Assembly: GCF_030440555.1 (NCBI RefSeq)
Contig: NZ_CP047118.1
Span: forward strand, 1,054,001-1,118,000
From: Corynebacterium caspium DSM 44850
GTDB taxonomy: Bacteria > Actinomycetota > Actinomycetes > Mycobacteriales > Mycobacteriaceae
Direction of reading: 5' to 3'
Length of the DNA: 64,000 bases
Part shown: piece by piece, positions 56,765-64,000 of the stretch
Position numbering within the stretch: the first letter of the stretch is position 1
Layout: every line of letters begins with the position of its first letter
Translations under genes and position numbers: made by a program
Notes under the pieces: generated by a model
The model's input: only the letters and a program-made list of their open reading frames with translations
Databases searched by the model: none
Told to the model about the DNA's origin: nothing

Positions 56765-57280
56765 TTAGTTGCGGGTGGGCGCCATTGTTTTCGGCCCTCG
56801 GTTTAGCGCGATGACGCCAGACTGAGCCAACTCACGAATACCAAAGGGTTCAAGGACATCTAATAATGCATGTAGCTTAGCGTCGACTCCGGTTGCTTCC
56901 ACAACAAGGGAATCTGGGGCTACGTCAACAATGCGGGCTCGGAAGATATCGGCAGCCGCAATTACCTGCGGTCGGCTGACATTATTCACATTTACTTTTA
57001 CCAACATTGTGGCGCGAGCCACAGTACTCTCTGCTTCCAAACGAACCACTTTGAGCACAGATACGATCTTATTGAGCTGCTTAGTTATTTGCTCAGTAAC
57101 TACTTCATCGGCATCGACAACAATGGTTAAACGCTTTATCCCTTCAACTTCAGTGGAAGCAGTTACCAAGGAGACAATGCTGAAACCGCGACGGGCAAAC
57201 ATGCCAATTACTCTGGCTACTACCCCATCGCCATCTTGTACCAAGACGCTAAGGATTTGGGCTTTCTTTTCTATGTCCAC
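56765..57280 (-). CDS. ilvN: Acetolactate synthase small subunit
   Basis: Regulatory subunit that gives valine feedback control. 171 residues from GTG 57280: ACT domain (about 5-80; LSVLVQDGDGVVARVIGMFARRG) and a C-terminal domain (about 85-165). It starts 3 nt past the ilvB stop, so translation is coupled. Confidence 0.97.
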   Translation of the reverse strand: MDIEKKAQILSVLVQDGDGVVARVIGMFARRGFSIVSLVTASTEVEGIKRLTIVVDADEVVTEQITKQLNKIVSVLKVVRLEAESTVARATMLVKVNVNNVSRPQVIAAADIFRARIVDVAPDSLVVEATGVDAKLHALLDVLEPFGIRELAQSGVIALNRGPKTMAPTRN

Positions 57281-57283
57281 GGT

Positions 57284-59164
57284 TTAACCTTCCTTGGTTA
57301 CTTGGTGCTCATTGGCGGCAATTACGGCATCGATTTCCGCAGGAGGTACGGCTGCGGATTCATCATCTTCAAATAGCGGGCGTAGATCGCGGGCGTATTG
57401 AATTTCAGAATTAGAGGCACCGGCAGAAATCATGGGCCAAACCTGGGCATCTTCACAGACAATGAAGTCAATAATTACGGGGCGATCGTTGATTTCCCGA
57501 GCTTTTTGAATTGCCGGGATGATTTCTTCCTCTTTAGTAACCCGAATGCCTACACAGCCCATAGCCTGTGCTAAGCCCACAAAATCTGGCATATATTCGT
57601 GCTGATCGCGCAGTTTGGTATTTGAATATCGTCCGCCGTAGAACAAAGCTTGCCACTGGCGCACCATCCCTAAATTGCCGTTATTTATTAGCGCAACTTT
57701 GATGGGGAACCCTTCAACTGTGCAAGTTACTAGCTCTTGGTTAGTCATTTGGAAACAGCCATCGCCATCGACTGCCCAAACTTCAGTATCGGGTTTACCA
57801 GCTTTGGCTCCCATAGCTGCCGGGATGGCATATCCCATAGTTCCCAGGCCACCGGAATTTAACCAGGTGCGTGGTTTTTCAAAATCGAGGAACTGGGCGG
57901 ACCACATCTGGTGCTGCCCTACTCCGGCTACATAAATGGCATCAGTGCCAACTTGTTCAGACAGGGTGCGGATAACTTGCTGTGGGGCAAGTTTTCCACT
58001 CTTGGAAGAATCGTATCCCCGCGGAAAACGTTCTTTCATGCTCTGTAAGTACTGTAACCAAGCAGCAGTATCTGGGGTGGCTACTTTAGCTGCTCGATAA
58101 GTCACAGATAGGGCTTGAAGTACTTCACGGGCATCGCCAACTATAGGAATATCGACTTGCCGGATTTTGCCGATTTCTGCGGGATCGATATCGGAGTGGA
58201 TGACCTTGGCATCAGGAGCAAATGTTTCAAGTTTTCCGGTAACCCGGTCATCAAAACGAGCCCCAATAGTTATCAAGAGATCAGATTTTTGCAAGGCGGC
58301 CACAGCTGGAACACTGCCGTGCATTCCTGGCATCCCCATATAGAGCGGGTCGTTATGCGGGTATGCACCTAGGGCCATCAAGGTGGTAACTACTGGGATT
58401 TGCGTGAACTGGGCAAATTCGTGCAGTTCTGCGGCCGCATTTGCATTAATTACACCGCCCCCGATATAAAGCACGGGCTTTTTAGCTTCAGAGATCATCT
58501 CAACTGCTTGTTGAATCTGGCGATTATGCGGCTTAGTTACTGGCTTATAGCCTGGTAGATCCATTTTTGGCGGCCAGGAAAAATCGAACTCTGCTTCTTG
58601 GACATCTTTGGGAACATCTACTAGCACAGGTCCAGGACGCCCCGAAGATGCTAGATAATAAGCCTCAGCGATAGCGCGCGGGATATCTTCAGCTTTGGTT
58701 ACCAAACGATTGTATTTAGTAACCGGCATAGTTATGCCGCGGATATCAGCTTCTTGGAAAGCATCTGTACCTAGTAACCGGCTGCCGACCTGGCCAGTTA
58801 TTGCCAATATGGGAATTGAATCTAGATTGGCATTAGCCAAGCTAGTAACCAAGTTGGTAGCCCCTGGACCAGAAGTAGCAATACAAACGCCAACTCGACC
58901 AGTAGCTAAGGCATATCCTTCAGCAGCGTGCCCGGCACCTTGTTCGTGACGCACTAGGACGTGCCGCAACTTCTTGGAGGAATAAAGCGGATCATAAAGG
59001 GGCAAAACTGCTCCACCAGGAAGACCAAAAACTAGATCCGTACCCAGTTCTTCTAAGGAGCGCACTACGGCTTGCGCCCCTGTCATACGTTCCGGCTTGG
59101 AACTACGGGCAGCTTTAGAAGCCCGGAAAGCCTCGGCTGGCGTGGGTTTATTTGACGCATTCAC
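57284..59164 (-). CDS. ilvB: Acetolactate synthase large subunit
   Basis: ThDP- and FAD-dependent enzyme making acetolactate or acetohydroxybutyrate. 626 residues from GTG 59164 with AAGGAG upstream. The catalytic Glu is in [17 protein letters not shown] (near 75). The FAD-region [17 protein letters not shown] and the ThDP-Mg motif [17 protein letters not shown]...NNGNLG (near 465-495) are complete. Expression is set by the leader peptide and attenuator upstream. Confidence 0.98.
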   Translation of the reverse strand: MNASNKPTPAEAFRASKAARSSKPERMTGAQAVVRSLEELGTDLVFGLPGGAVLPLYDPLYSSKKLRHVLVRHEQGAGHAAEGYALATGRVGVCIATSGPGATNLVTSLANANLDSIPILAITGQVGSRLLGTDAFQEADIRGITMPVTKYNRLVTKAEDIPRAIAEAYYLASSGRPGPVLVDVPKDVQEAEFDFSWPPKMDLPGYKPVTKPHNRQIQQAVEMISEAKKPVLYIGGGVINANAAAELHEFAQFTQIPVVTTLMALGAYPHNDPLYMGMPGMHGSVPAVAALQKSDLLITIGARFDDRVTGKLETFAPDAKVIHSDIDPAEIGKIRQVDIPIVGDAREVLQALSVTYRAAKVATPDTAAWLQYLQSMKERFPRGYDSSKSGKLAPQQVIRTLSEQVGTDAIYVAGVGQHQMWSAQFLDFEKPRTWLNSGGLGTMGYAIPAAMGAKAGKPDTEVWAVDGDGCFQMTNQELVTCTVEGFPIKVALINNGNLGMVRQWQALFYGGRYSNTKLRDQHEYMPDFVGLAQAMGCVGIRVTKEEEIIPAIQKAREINDRPVIIDFIVCEDAQVWPMISAGASNSEIQYARDLRPLFEDDESAAVPPAEIDAVIAANEHQVTKEG

Positions 59165-59270
59165 AGCTTTTCGGCTCCTTATCTTTTAATCTCTGAAATC
59201 AACGGGATTATTTACTTACATCAAGTACGGACGTTTCCGAAGTGGCCTTGGTAAAAGTCTCAGATACAGA

Positions 59271-59319
59271 AAAAACGCCCTGCTACCGAGGCTTTGGGTT
59301 AGCTCCCGGTGAGGGCGTT
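59271..59319 (-). terminator. Attenuator terminator of ilvBNC
   Basis: Seen: AACGCCCT (59274-59281) pairs with AGGGCGTT (59312-59319), with inner ACCG/CGGT pairing. On the minus strand it is followed by six U. It lies between the leader peptide and ilvB, 26 nt past the leader stop. A competing hairpin CGACTTGTA/TACAAGTCG (59328-59336 with 59372-59380) overlaps the leader peptide. Confidence 0.85.
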
Positions 59320-59344
59320 CGCTGCAACGACTTGTATCAGGCCG

Positions 59345-59392
59345 TCACGGCGAGCGCCGCGGGTGCACGAGTACAAGTCGAATAATGTCCAT
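59345..59392 (-). CDS. ilvBNC leader peptide (15 residues)
   Basis: A 15-residue frame reading MDIIRLVLVHPRRSP. Isoleucine, leucine and valine make up six of the first nine residues. Ribosome stalling at these codons would disrupt the early hairpin and prevent the downstream terminator. C. glutamicum has a similar ilvB leader peptide with transcription attenuation (known). TAGGGT lies 8-9 nt before the ATG with no ribosome site, so the leader mRNA probably begins at or next to the ATG. Confidence 0.88.
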   Translation of the reverse strand: MDIIRLVLVHPRRSP

Positions 59393-59504
59393 GGCAAATA
59401 CCCTACACTTTGACAACGAAGCAAACAAAACCACTATTACCCCCAATTGTGTTCTAGACCCCCTTCACGGCACATCTGCCAACTAGCCCGCTACGCTCAC
59501 AGAT

Positions 59505-61145
59505 ATGCCGTTCTCTTATCTTTTTCACGCATTGTGGTACTGGATAGCTGAAACCGGAATCATGTTGGCGATTCTGGTTGTTATCGCCATGCTAATTCCG
59601 CGTGTTGGTCGTTTTATAACCAGGGAAATCAATCAGCGCGTAGAAGATACCAATACGGCTCAAGAGACAAAGACACAGCTTGCCATTACTTCAGTAGTGG
59701 TTTATATAGTGCAGCTAGTGGCCTATTTCTTGGTCTTTGTTTACATGCTCAAAACCTTAGGCTTTTCCTTAACTGGTGCGGCAATTCCAGCGACTGTGGC
59801 CTCTGCGGCTATTGGTTTAGGTTCCCAGTCAATTATCGCTGACTTCCTTGCCGGATTTTTCATCTTGACTGAAAAACAATATGGCGTAGGTGACTGGGTT
59901 CGCTTCGAAGGTCCCGCGGTAGCCGTTGAAGGAACTGTCATTCAGATAACGATGCGAGCCACCCGGATCCGGACCCTCGCCGATGAAACGGTGATGATCC
60001 CTAATTCCACCGCCAAGATTTGTATTAATAGCTCAAATCATTGGTCAAGCGCGGTAGTAATACTCCCGGTTCCGCTACTAGGTTCTAAAAATCCTCGCGA
60101 TGCCATCGCCAGGTGTGAAAAAGCCGGGCAGCGAGCTTTAGAAGAACCAGAAATAAATCAGGTACTACTTGGAGAACTCCAGGTACACCCGGCAGTTTCG
60201 ATCTTGCCGCCTTCTACAGTGGGCATGCCGTGGATGGTAAATATGCGGCTAATAGTGCAGGTGCAAGCAGGTTTTCAATGGATGGTTGAAAGAGCCATTC
60301 GCACTGCTATTTTGGAGGAATTTTGGGATGAATACGGTTCTGCGACCACTGTAAGTGGCGCTTTACGCACCCAGGTTTCCGATGCAGAAGCTCTCCCTGC
60401 GACTGCCACGCAGCTGTTTTCTGCCAGCTCTGAATTATCTTCCAAAGGTGCAACTAAAACGGCTTCCGGTACTGCAGGTACTGAAGGTACTGCCGGTACT
60501 GCGGCTTTTCCGCCTTCAGCAGAATTTCCAGTGGCCACAGAAAAACTAGAAACTGATCCGGCAATTGCAGAAGTATCTGGGGCTAGCGAAGATAGTACCA
60601 ACGATAAAAATACCAAGAACAGCACCAAGCTATTGGCAAATCAACCAGCCTGGAAACGCTTTTTCTCCCTCAATGGGCGCGTGCGGGCTTCCACTAGCAT
60701 TTTGATTCTTAGCTTGGCAGCTTTGGTTTTCCTATGGGCTTCAACAGTTCAAACTGGGGAAGAATGGGAAGGAAATGACGGCTGGTTGGCTCCTTCAAGA
60801 AGCTTTAGTTCAAATAACCAAGACCTCGCCCCTAGCCCGACTTTGCAACCAACTCCTACTGTTATACCCAGTACTACCGCTCCAAGTAGTACTCCTGAGA
60901 CTGAAGATCCCGCCCTGGAAAGTACCGAGACCACAACGGAATCTGAAACCAGCACAAGTAGTAGCAGTAGCAGTAGCACTAGTTCCACAACCACTACTAA
61001 AAAATCTGATAATAGTGCCGATTCTGAAAAACCCACGCCCGTAGAATCATCACAGGTAACTTCAACCCCTAATTCACCTAAAGAATCCAACTCGACTAAC
61101 GTTTCTGCAAATGGCTTCGAAGAACCAGCGGTTGTCCAAGAATAA
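59505..61145 (+). CDS. mscCG: MscS-type mechanosensitive channel, MscCG-like
   Basis: 546 residues. Three N-terminal spans (about 10-30, 55-85, 90-115) lead into the pore helix and a MscS beta domain (AAIGLGSQSIIADFLAGFFILTE...YGVGDWVRF near 100-150), then a vestibule domain to about 285. As in C. glutamicum MscCG, the glutamate exporter, a long linker (about 290-385) precedes a fourth span (about 398-418, STSILILSLAALVFLWAST) and an extracytoplasmic Ser/Thr/Pro tail. The linker has a short GTAGTEGTAGT repeat, and the tail a run of serines and threonines. Position next to ilvB supports the identity. ATG 59505 appears leaderless. Confidence 0.9.
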   Translation: MPFSYLFHALWYWIAETGIMLAILVVIAMLIPRVGRFITREINQRVEDTNTAQETKTQLAITSVVVYIVQLVAYFLVFVYMLKTLGFSLTGAAIPATVASAAIGLGSQSIIADFLAGFFILTEKQYGVGDWVRFEGPAVAVEGTVIQITMRATRIRTLADETVMIPNSTAKICINSSNHWSSAVVILPVPLLGSKNPRDAIARCEKAGQRALEEPEINQVLLGELQVHPAVSILPPSTVGMPWMVNMRLIVQVQAGFQWMVERAIRTAILEEFWDEYGSATTVSGALRTQVSDAEALPATATQLFSASSELSSKGATKTASGTAGTEGTAGTAAFPPSAEFPVATEKLETDPAIAEVSGASEDSTNDKNTKNSTKLLANQPAWKRFFSLNGRVRASTSILILSLAALVFLWASTVQTGEEWEGNDGWLAPSRSFSSNNQDLAPSPTLQPTPTVIPSTTAPSSTPETEDPALESTETTTESETSTSSSSSSSTSSTTTTKKSDNSADSEKPTPVESSQVTSTPNSPKESNSTNVSANGFEEPAVVQE

Positions 61146-61211
61146 AGCTCAGAGCAAATTCAGGCACCCTTAATTGCCACTGATTTGTGGACGCCAGTTA
61201 GGATGTGGACT

Positions 61212-61745
61212 ATGAGGTCCGCAGCAGAGCCAGATTCCGTCGCAAATAGTGAAGCTATAACGCTGCGCCCTGATAGAGCGCATCTAATTGTGGCAGTGGT
61301 CATGACAGCTATCATGCTCATCCCCATTGCCAATGCACCCCTGGTTCTGGGCTGGTTCCTTATAATTCCACTGTTATTTATTTGGTGGATTACACACTCC
61401 GCCACCGTTATTGACGCAGATACCATCACTGCGCGTTATGCCTTCCGGAAGCCTCGCACCGTGGCCTGGGAAGAAATATCCGGCGTTGGATTCAAAGGCA
61501 GTACCACTTTTGTCCGCACTAATAGTGGCGAAGAATTTAACCTTCCCGCTGTGAGTTTTAATTCGCTTCCCACCCTAGCTACTGCTTCTAAGGGACGTAT
61601 CCCCGATGCACTTACGCAAGGGCGCGAAGCCGCTGATGAAAAAGTACGCGTAATTCATCGCGATGGCCGCCAAATCCTCATCACCCCCGAGGATTATGCC
61701 GCTAAAGACGCCGCTAAAAATCCCACTTCACCAAAAAAGGAATAG
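61212..61745 (+). CDS. PH-domain membrane protein (CFP-6/antigen 6-like)
   Basis: 177 residues from ATG 61212, with AGGA 8 nt upstream; the frame opens at 61185. Two adjacent membrane spans (about 24-60) are followed by a bacterial PH domain (about 62-130; VIDADTITARYAFRKPRTVAWEEI) and a charged tail. It matches the actinobacterial low-molecular-weight antigen 6 family, whose role is unknown, and lies between the channel and ilvD as in relatives. Confidence 0.8.
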   Translation: MRSAAEPDSVANSEAITLRPDRAHLIVAVVMTAIMLIPIANAPLVLGWFLIIPLLFIWWITHSATVIDADTITARYAFRKPRTVAWEEISGVGFKGSTTFVRTNSGEEFNLPAVSFNSLPTLATASKGRIPDALTQGREAADEKVRVIHRDGRQILITPEDYAAKDAAKNPTSPKKE

Positions 61746-61791
61746 TTCTTTAACTAACTAATGTTGAATATTTAAAGAGCTAATAATTTCT

Positions 61792-61817
61792 CGGTATTTA
61801 ATTTGCTTAAAATACCG
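61792..61817. repeat. Inverted repeat upstream of ilvD
   Basis: Seen: CGGTATTT (61792-61799) and AAATACCG (61810-61817) with a 10-nt spacer, 34 nt before the ilvD start and 23 nt before its ribosome site. It could be an operator or a leader hairpin; there is no U-run. Confidence 0.45.
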
Positions 61818-61851
61818 GCAACTATTCCTGCATATCTCAAGGAGCTTTCCC

Positions 61852-63693
61852 GTGATCCCGCTGCGTTCTAAAGTGACCACTATAGGAAGAAATGCCGCTG
61901 GTGCCCGCGCCCTTTGGCGAGCAACTGGCACTGCTGAGCATGAATTCGGCAAACCAATTGTGGCCATTGTGAACTCTTATACGCAGTTCGTTCCTGGCCA
62001 TGTGCATCTAAAAAATGTGGGCGATATTGTAGCCGACGCAGTTCGCGCTGCAGGGGGCGTCCCTAAAGAATTTAATACTATTGCCGTTGATGATGGCATA
62101 GCTATGGGTCACGGCGGCATGCTCTATTCGCTTCCCTCCCGGGAAATCATTGCAGATTCCGTGGAATATATGGTGAATGCACATACCGCTGATGCCATGG
62201 TGTGTATTTCTAACTGCGATAAAATCACCCCTGGCATGTTAAATGCTGCATTAAGGCTAAATATTCCGGCAGTTTTTGTCTCTGGCGGTCCCATGGAAGC
62301 TGGAAAAGTAACTTCCGTAGCTGGGGTTACCAAAGCGGCAACTGACCTAGTAACTGCAATTACAGCTTCGGCTTCTGCCGCTGTTTCTGATGCTGGGCTT
62401 TCTGAAATCGAAAAATCAGCCTGCCCTACTTGCGGATCTTGTTCGGGCATGTTTACCGCTAATTCGATGAATTGCCTAACTGAAGCTCTGGGGCTTTCTT
62501 TGCCCGGAAATGGCTCTACCCTGGCAACACATACAGCCCGTAAACGGCTATTTGAAAAGGCTGGATCCTTGATTGTGGATCTATGCAATCGATATTACGG
62601 ACAAGAAGATAGCTCTGTACTACCGCGCAATATTGCTACCAAAGATGCCTTCTATAATGCTATGGCTCTAGATATGGCTATGGGTGGCTCCACTAATACG
62701 GTGCTACATATTTTGGCCGCAGCCCAAGAAGGCGAAGTGGACTTTGACCTAGAAGATATTGATAAAATCTCGCATCAAATTCCGTGCCTTTCCAAAGTTT
62801 CCCCCAACTCTAACTACCACATGGAAGATGTGCACCGCGCCGGAGGCATTCCGGCAATTTTGGGAGAATTGCACCGCGCCGGGAAATTGCGCACCAATGT
62901 GCATAGCGCCCTATATCCAGATTTAGATACCTGGCTTAACGATTGGGATATCCGCGGAGATAAAGCCAAACCAGAAGCTATTGAGCTCTTCCACGCCGCC
63001 CCTGGTGGGGTACGTACCACTGAGGCTTTTTCACAATCTAGTCGCTGGGAAAGCCTAGATACCGATGCCGTAAATGGGTGCATCCATGATGTCGCCCATG
63101 CCCATACCGTTGATGGCGGGCTGGTTATTTTGCGCGGTAATCTTGCCCCCGATGGAGCCGTAGTGAAATCTGCTGGGGTGGATCAAGATCAATGGATTTT
63201 CTCTGGCCCAGCTAGAGTGTGTGAATCCCAAGAAGAAGCGGTATCAGTTATTTTGCGCGGCGAAGTCCAGCCTGGTGAGGTCGTAGTTATTCGCTACGAA
63301 GGTCCTGCTGGAGGTCCCGGAATGCAAGAAATGCTGCATCCTACTTCTTTCTTAAAAGGCGCCGGTTTAGGCAAAAAATGTGCCCTAATTACCGATGGAC
63401 GTTTTTCAGGTGGAACTTCTGGGCTTTCTATTGGACATATTTCCCCTGAAGCTGCCCATAAGGGACTAATTGGCTTAGTTGAAAATGGCGATCAAATCAC
63501 TATTAATGTCTTTGAACGCAGTTTGCAGCTAGAAGTTGATGATGCTGAAATTGCTAGACGACGCCAAATAATGGAATCTCGGGAAAAACCGTGGACCCCG
63601 CTTAATCGGGATCGTAAAGTTTCAAAGGCTTTGCGAGCCTATGCGGCCATGGCAACTTCCGCCGATAAGGGAGCAGTACGCCAGGTTGACTAG
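61852..63693 (+). CDS. ilvD: Dihydroxy-acid dehydratase
   Basis: Third common step of isoleucine and valine synthesis. 613 residues from GTG 61852, with AAGGAG 7 nt upstream. Fe-S cysteines are in [14 protein letters not shown] (near 123) and [18 protein letters not shown] (near 195). The C-terminal [18 protein letters not shown] with the catalytic serine is intact. Although transcribed opposite to ilvBNC, it completes the pathway in this window. Confidence 0.97.
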   Translation: MIPLRSKVTTIGRNAAGARALWRATGTAEHEFGKPIVAIVNSYTQFVPGHVHLKNVGDIVADAVRAAGGVPKEFNTIAVDDGIAMGHGGMLYSLPSREIIADSVEYMVNAHTADAMVCISNCDKITPGMLNAALRLNIPAVFVSGGPMEAGKVTSVAGVTKAATDLVTAITASASAAVSDAGLSEIEKSACPTCGSCSGMFTANSMNCLTEALGLSLPGNGSTLATHTARKRLFEKAGSLIVDLCNRYYGQEDSSVLPRNIATKDAFYNAMALDMAMGGSTNTVLHILAAAQEGEVDFDLEDIDKISHQIPCLSKVSPNSNYHMEDVHRAGGIPAILGELHRAGKLRTNVHSALYPDLDTWLNDWDIRGDKAKPEAIELFHAAPGGVRTTEAFSQSSRWESLDTDAVNGCIHDVAHAHTVDGGLVILRGNLAPDGAVVKSAGVDQDQWIFSGPARVCESQEEAVSVILRGEVQPGEVVVIRYEGPAGGPGMQEMLHPTSFLKGAGLGKKCALITDGRFSGGTSGLSIGHISPEAAHKGLIGLVENGDQITINVFERSLQLEVDDAEIARRRQIMESREKPWTPLNRDRKVSKALRAYAAMATSADKGAVRQVD

Positions 63694-64000
63694 CACAAGC
63701 CCATCTACTACCGCTAAAGATTTAAGTTCTACCAAAAGCTATCTAGCTGGGGTGGCAACGCAGCGAACGCCACTCCAGTTATTATTAATAATTATTGGGA
63801 TAGCCGGTGGGATATCCGTAATGGTGCAGCATTTGCGCATTACTGATTTTCCCGTAGATATGATTATTTATCGGGAGGGGGTCAAGGCTTTTTTTAGCGG
63901 TGGGCAGGTCTATACCCAGCCGATGATAGCTGGCGATATTGCGCTTCCTTTTATCTATCCCCCATTTTCTGTGCTGGCTTTAGGTCCGCTAGTACTGCCT
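63686..64000 (+). CDS. GT87-like (DUF2029) membrane glycosyltransferase, C-terminus cut
   Basis: 105 codons are visible from a TTG at 63686 to the window edge, overlapping the end of ilvD by 8 nt. After a Ser/Thr-rich start there is a membrane span ([16 protein letters not shown]), then [20 protein letters not shown] and [16 protein letters not shown], the pattern of polyprenol-phosphate-mannose-dependent GT87 enzymes (acidic residue in the first outer loop, YPPF). These build lipoglycans or phosphatidylinositol mannosides in corynebacteria. A later start at GTG 63752 is possible. Confidence 0.7.
   Translation, partial: MTSTSPSTTAKDLSSTKSYLAGVATQRTPLQLLLIIIGIAGGISVMVQHLRITDFPVDMIIYREGVKAFFSGGQVYTQPMIAGDIALPFIYPPFSVLALGPLVLP

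Noticed and set aside
60749..61090. Long minus-strand frame opposite the MscCG tail
   Set aside because: It is a low-complexity shadow of the serine/threonine-coding repeat on the plus strand.

Overview
The window looks like a chromosomal core segment of a low-GC, probably host-associated Corynebacterium. No single marker shows this. It rests on the gene order: ilvD - PH-domain protein - MscCG-type channel - ilvB/ilvN/ilvC - Zn exporter - serA - leuB - FAH-family gene - gltX - ltbR/leuC/leuD - mutT1 - gpsA - ddl - DUF3515 - thiL - ung - DAK2 - recG - rsmD - coaD - amino-acid ABC operon - polA - rpsA - ptsG - coaE - uvrB - uvrA - infC/rpmI/rplT - trmH - pheS/pheT. From memory this is the order in Corynebacterium glutamicum, read in reverse; I could not run a synteny comparison. 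No insertion sequence, prophage, integrase, CRISPR array or origin was seen.

Layout. 1-6.2 kb: a truncated MFS exporter, pheT, pheS and an RNA methyltransferase. 6.3-7.7 kb: the infC-rpmI-rplT operon, with a 200-nt structured leader, a promoter, an internal terminator and an AUC start codon. 7.8-14.6 kb: an unknown membrane protein, uvrA, an MBL hydrolase and a HelD-like ATPase. 14.6-20.5 kb: two universal stress proteins, uvrB, coaE and the glucose PTS permease. 20.6-25.8 kb: rpsA, a methyltransferase, polA and an unusual short tRNA with a CAA anticodon. 26-29.7 kb: a DUF368 lipid-carrier translocase translationally coupled to a polar amino-acid ABC importer. 29.7-37 kb: a leftward cluster from thiL to a TauE-like protein. 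37-43.9 kb: DUF3515, ddl, gpsA, a two-domain MutT1, leuD, leuC and the divergent IclR regulator. 44-44.4 kb: three tRNA genes. 44.6-50.8 kb: gltX, isochorismate synthase, a degenerate FAH protein, leuB and serA. 50.9-55.5 kb: a surface lipoprotein, a DUF262 protein and a zinc exporter in one leftward unit. 55.6-59.4 kb: ilvBNC with a 15-residue leader peptide and attenuator. 59.5-64 kb: MscCG-like channel, PH-domain protein, ilvD and the start of a GT87-like glycosyltransferase.

How it works together. Most genes are housekeeping: translation (pheST, infC, rpmI, rplT, rpsA, gltX, tRNAs), DNA repair (uvrA, uvrB, polA, recG, ung, mutT1) and branched-chain amino acid, serine, CoA and thiamine metabolism. 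The branched-chain pathway has two visible control layers: attenuation at ilvB, and TAGTGGG-type direct repeats, probably bound by the IclR regulator LtbR, in front of leuB and leuC. The less expected items are the FAH gene whose catalytic motifs are erased in an intact frame, the solitary DUF262 gene coupled to a lipoprotein, the class-I-like tRNA with a Leu anticodon, and several uncharacterised palindromes in 5' regions.
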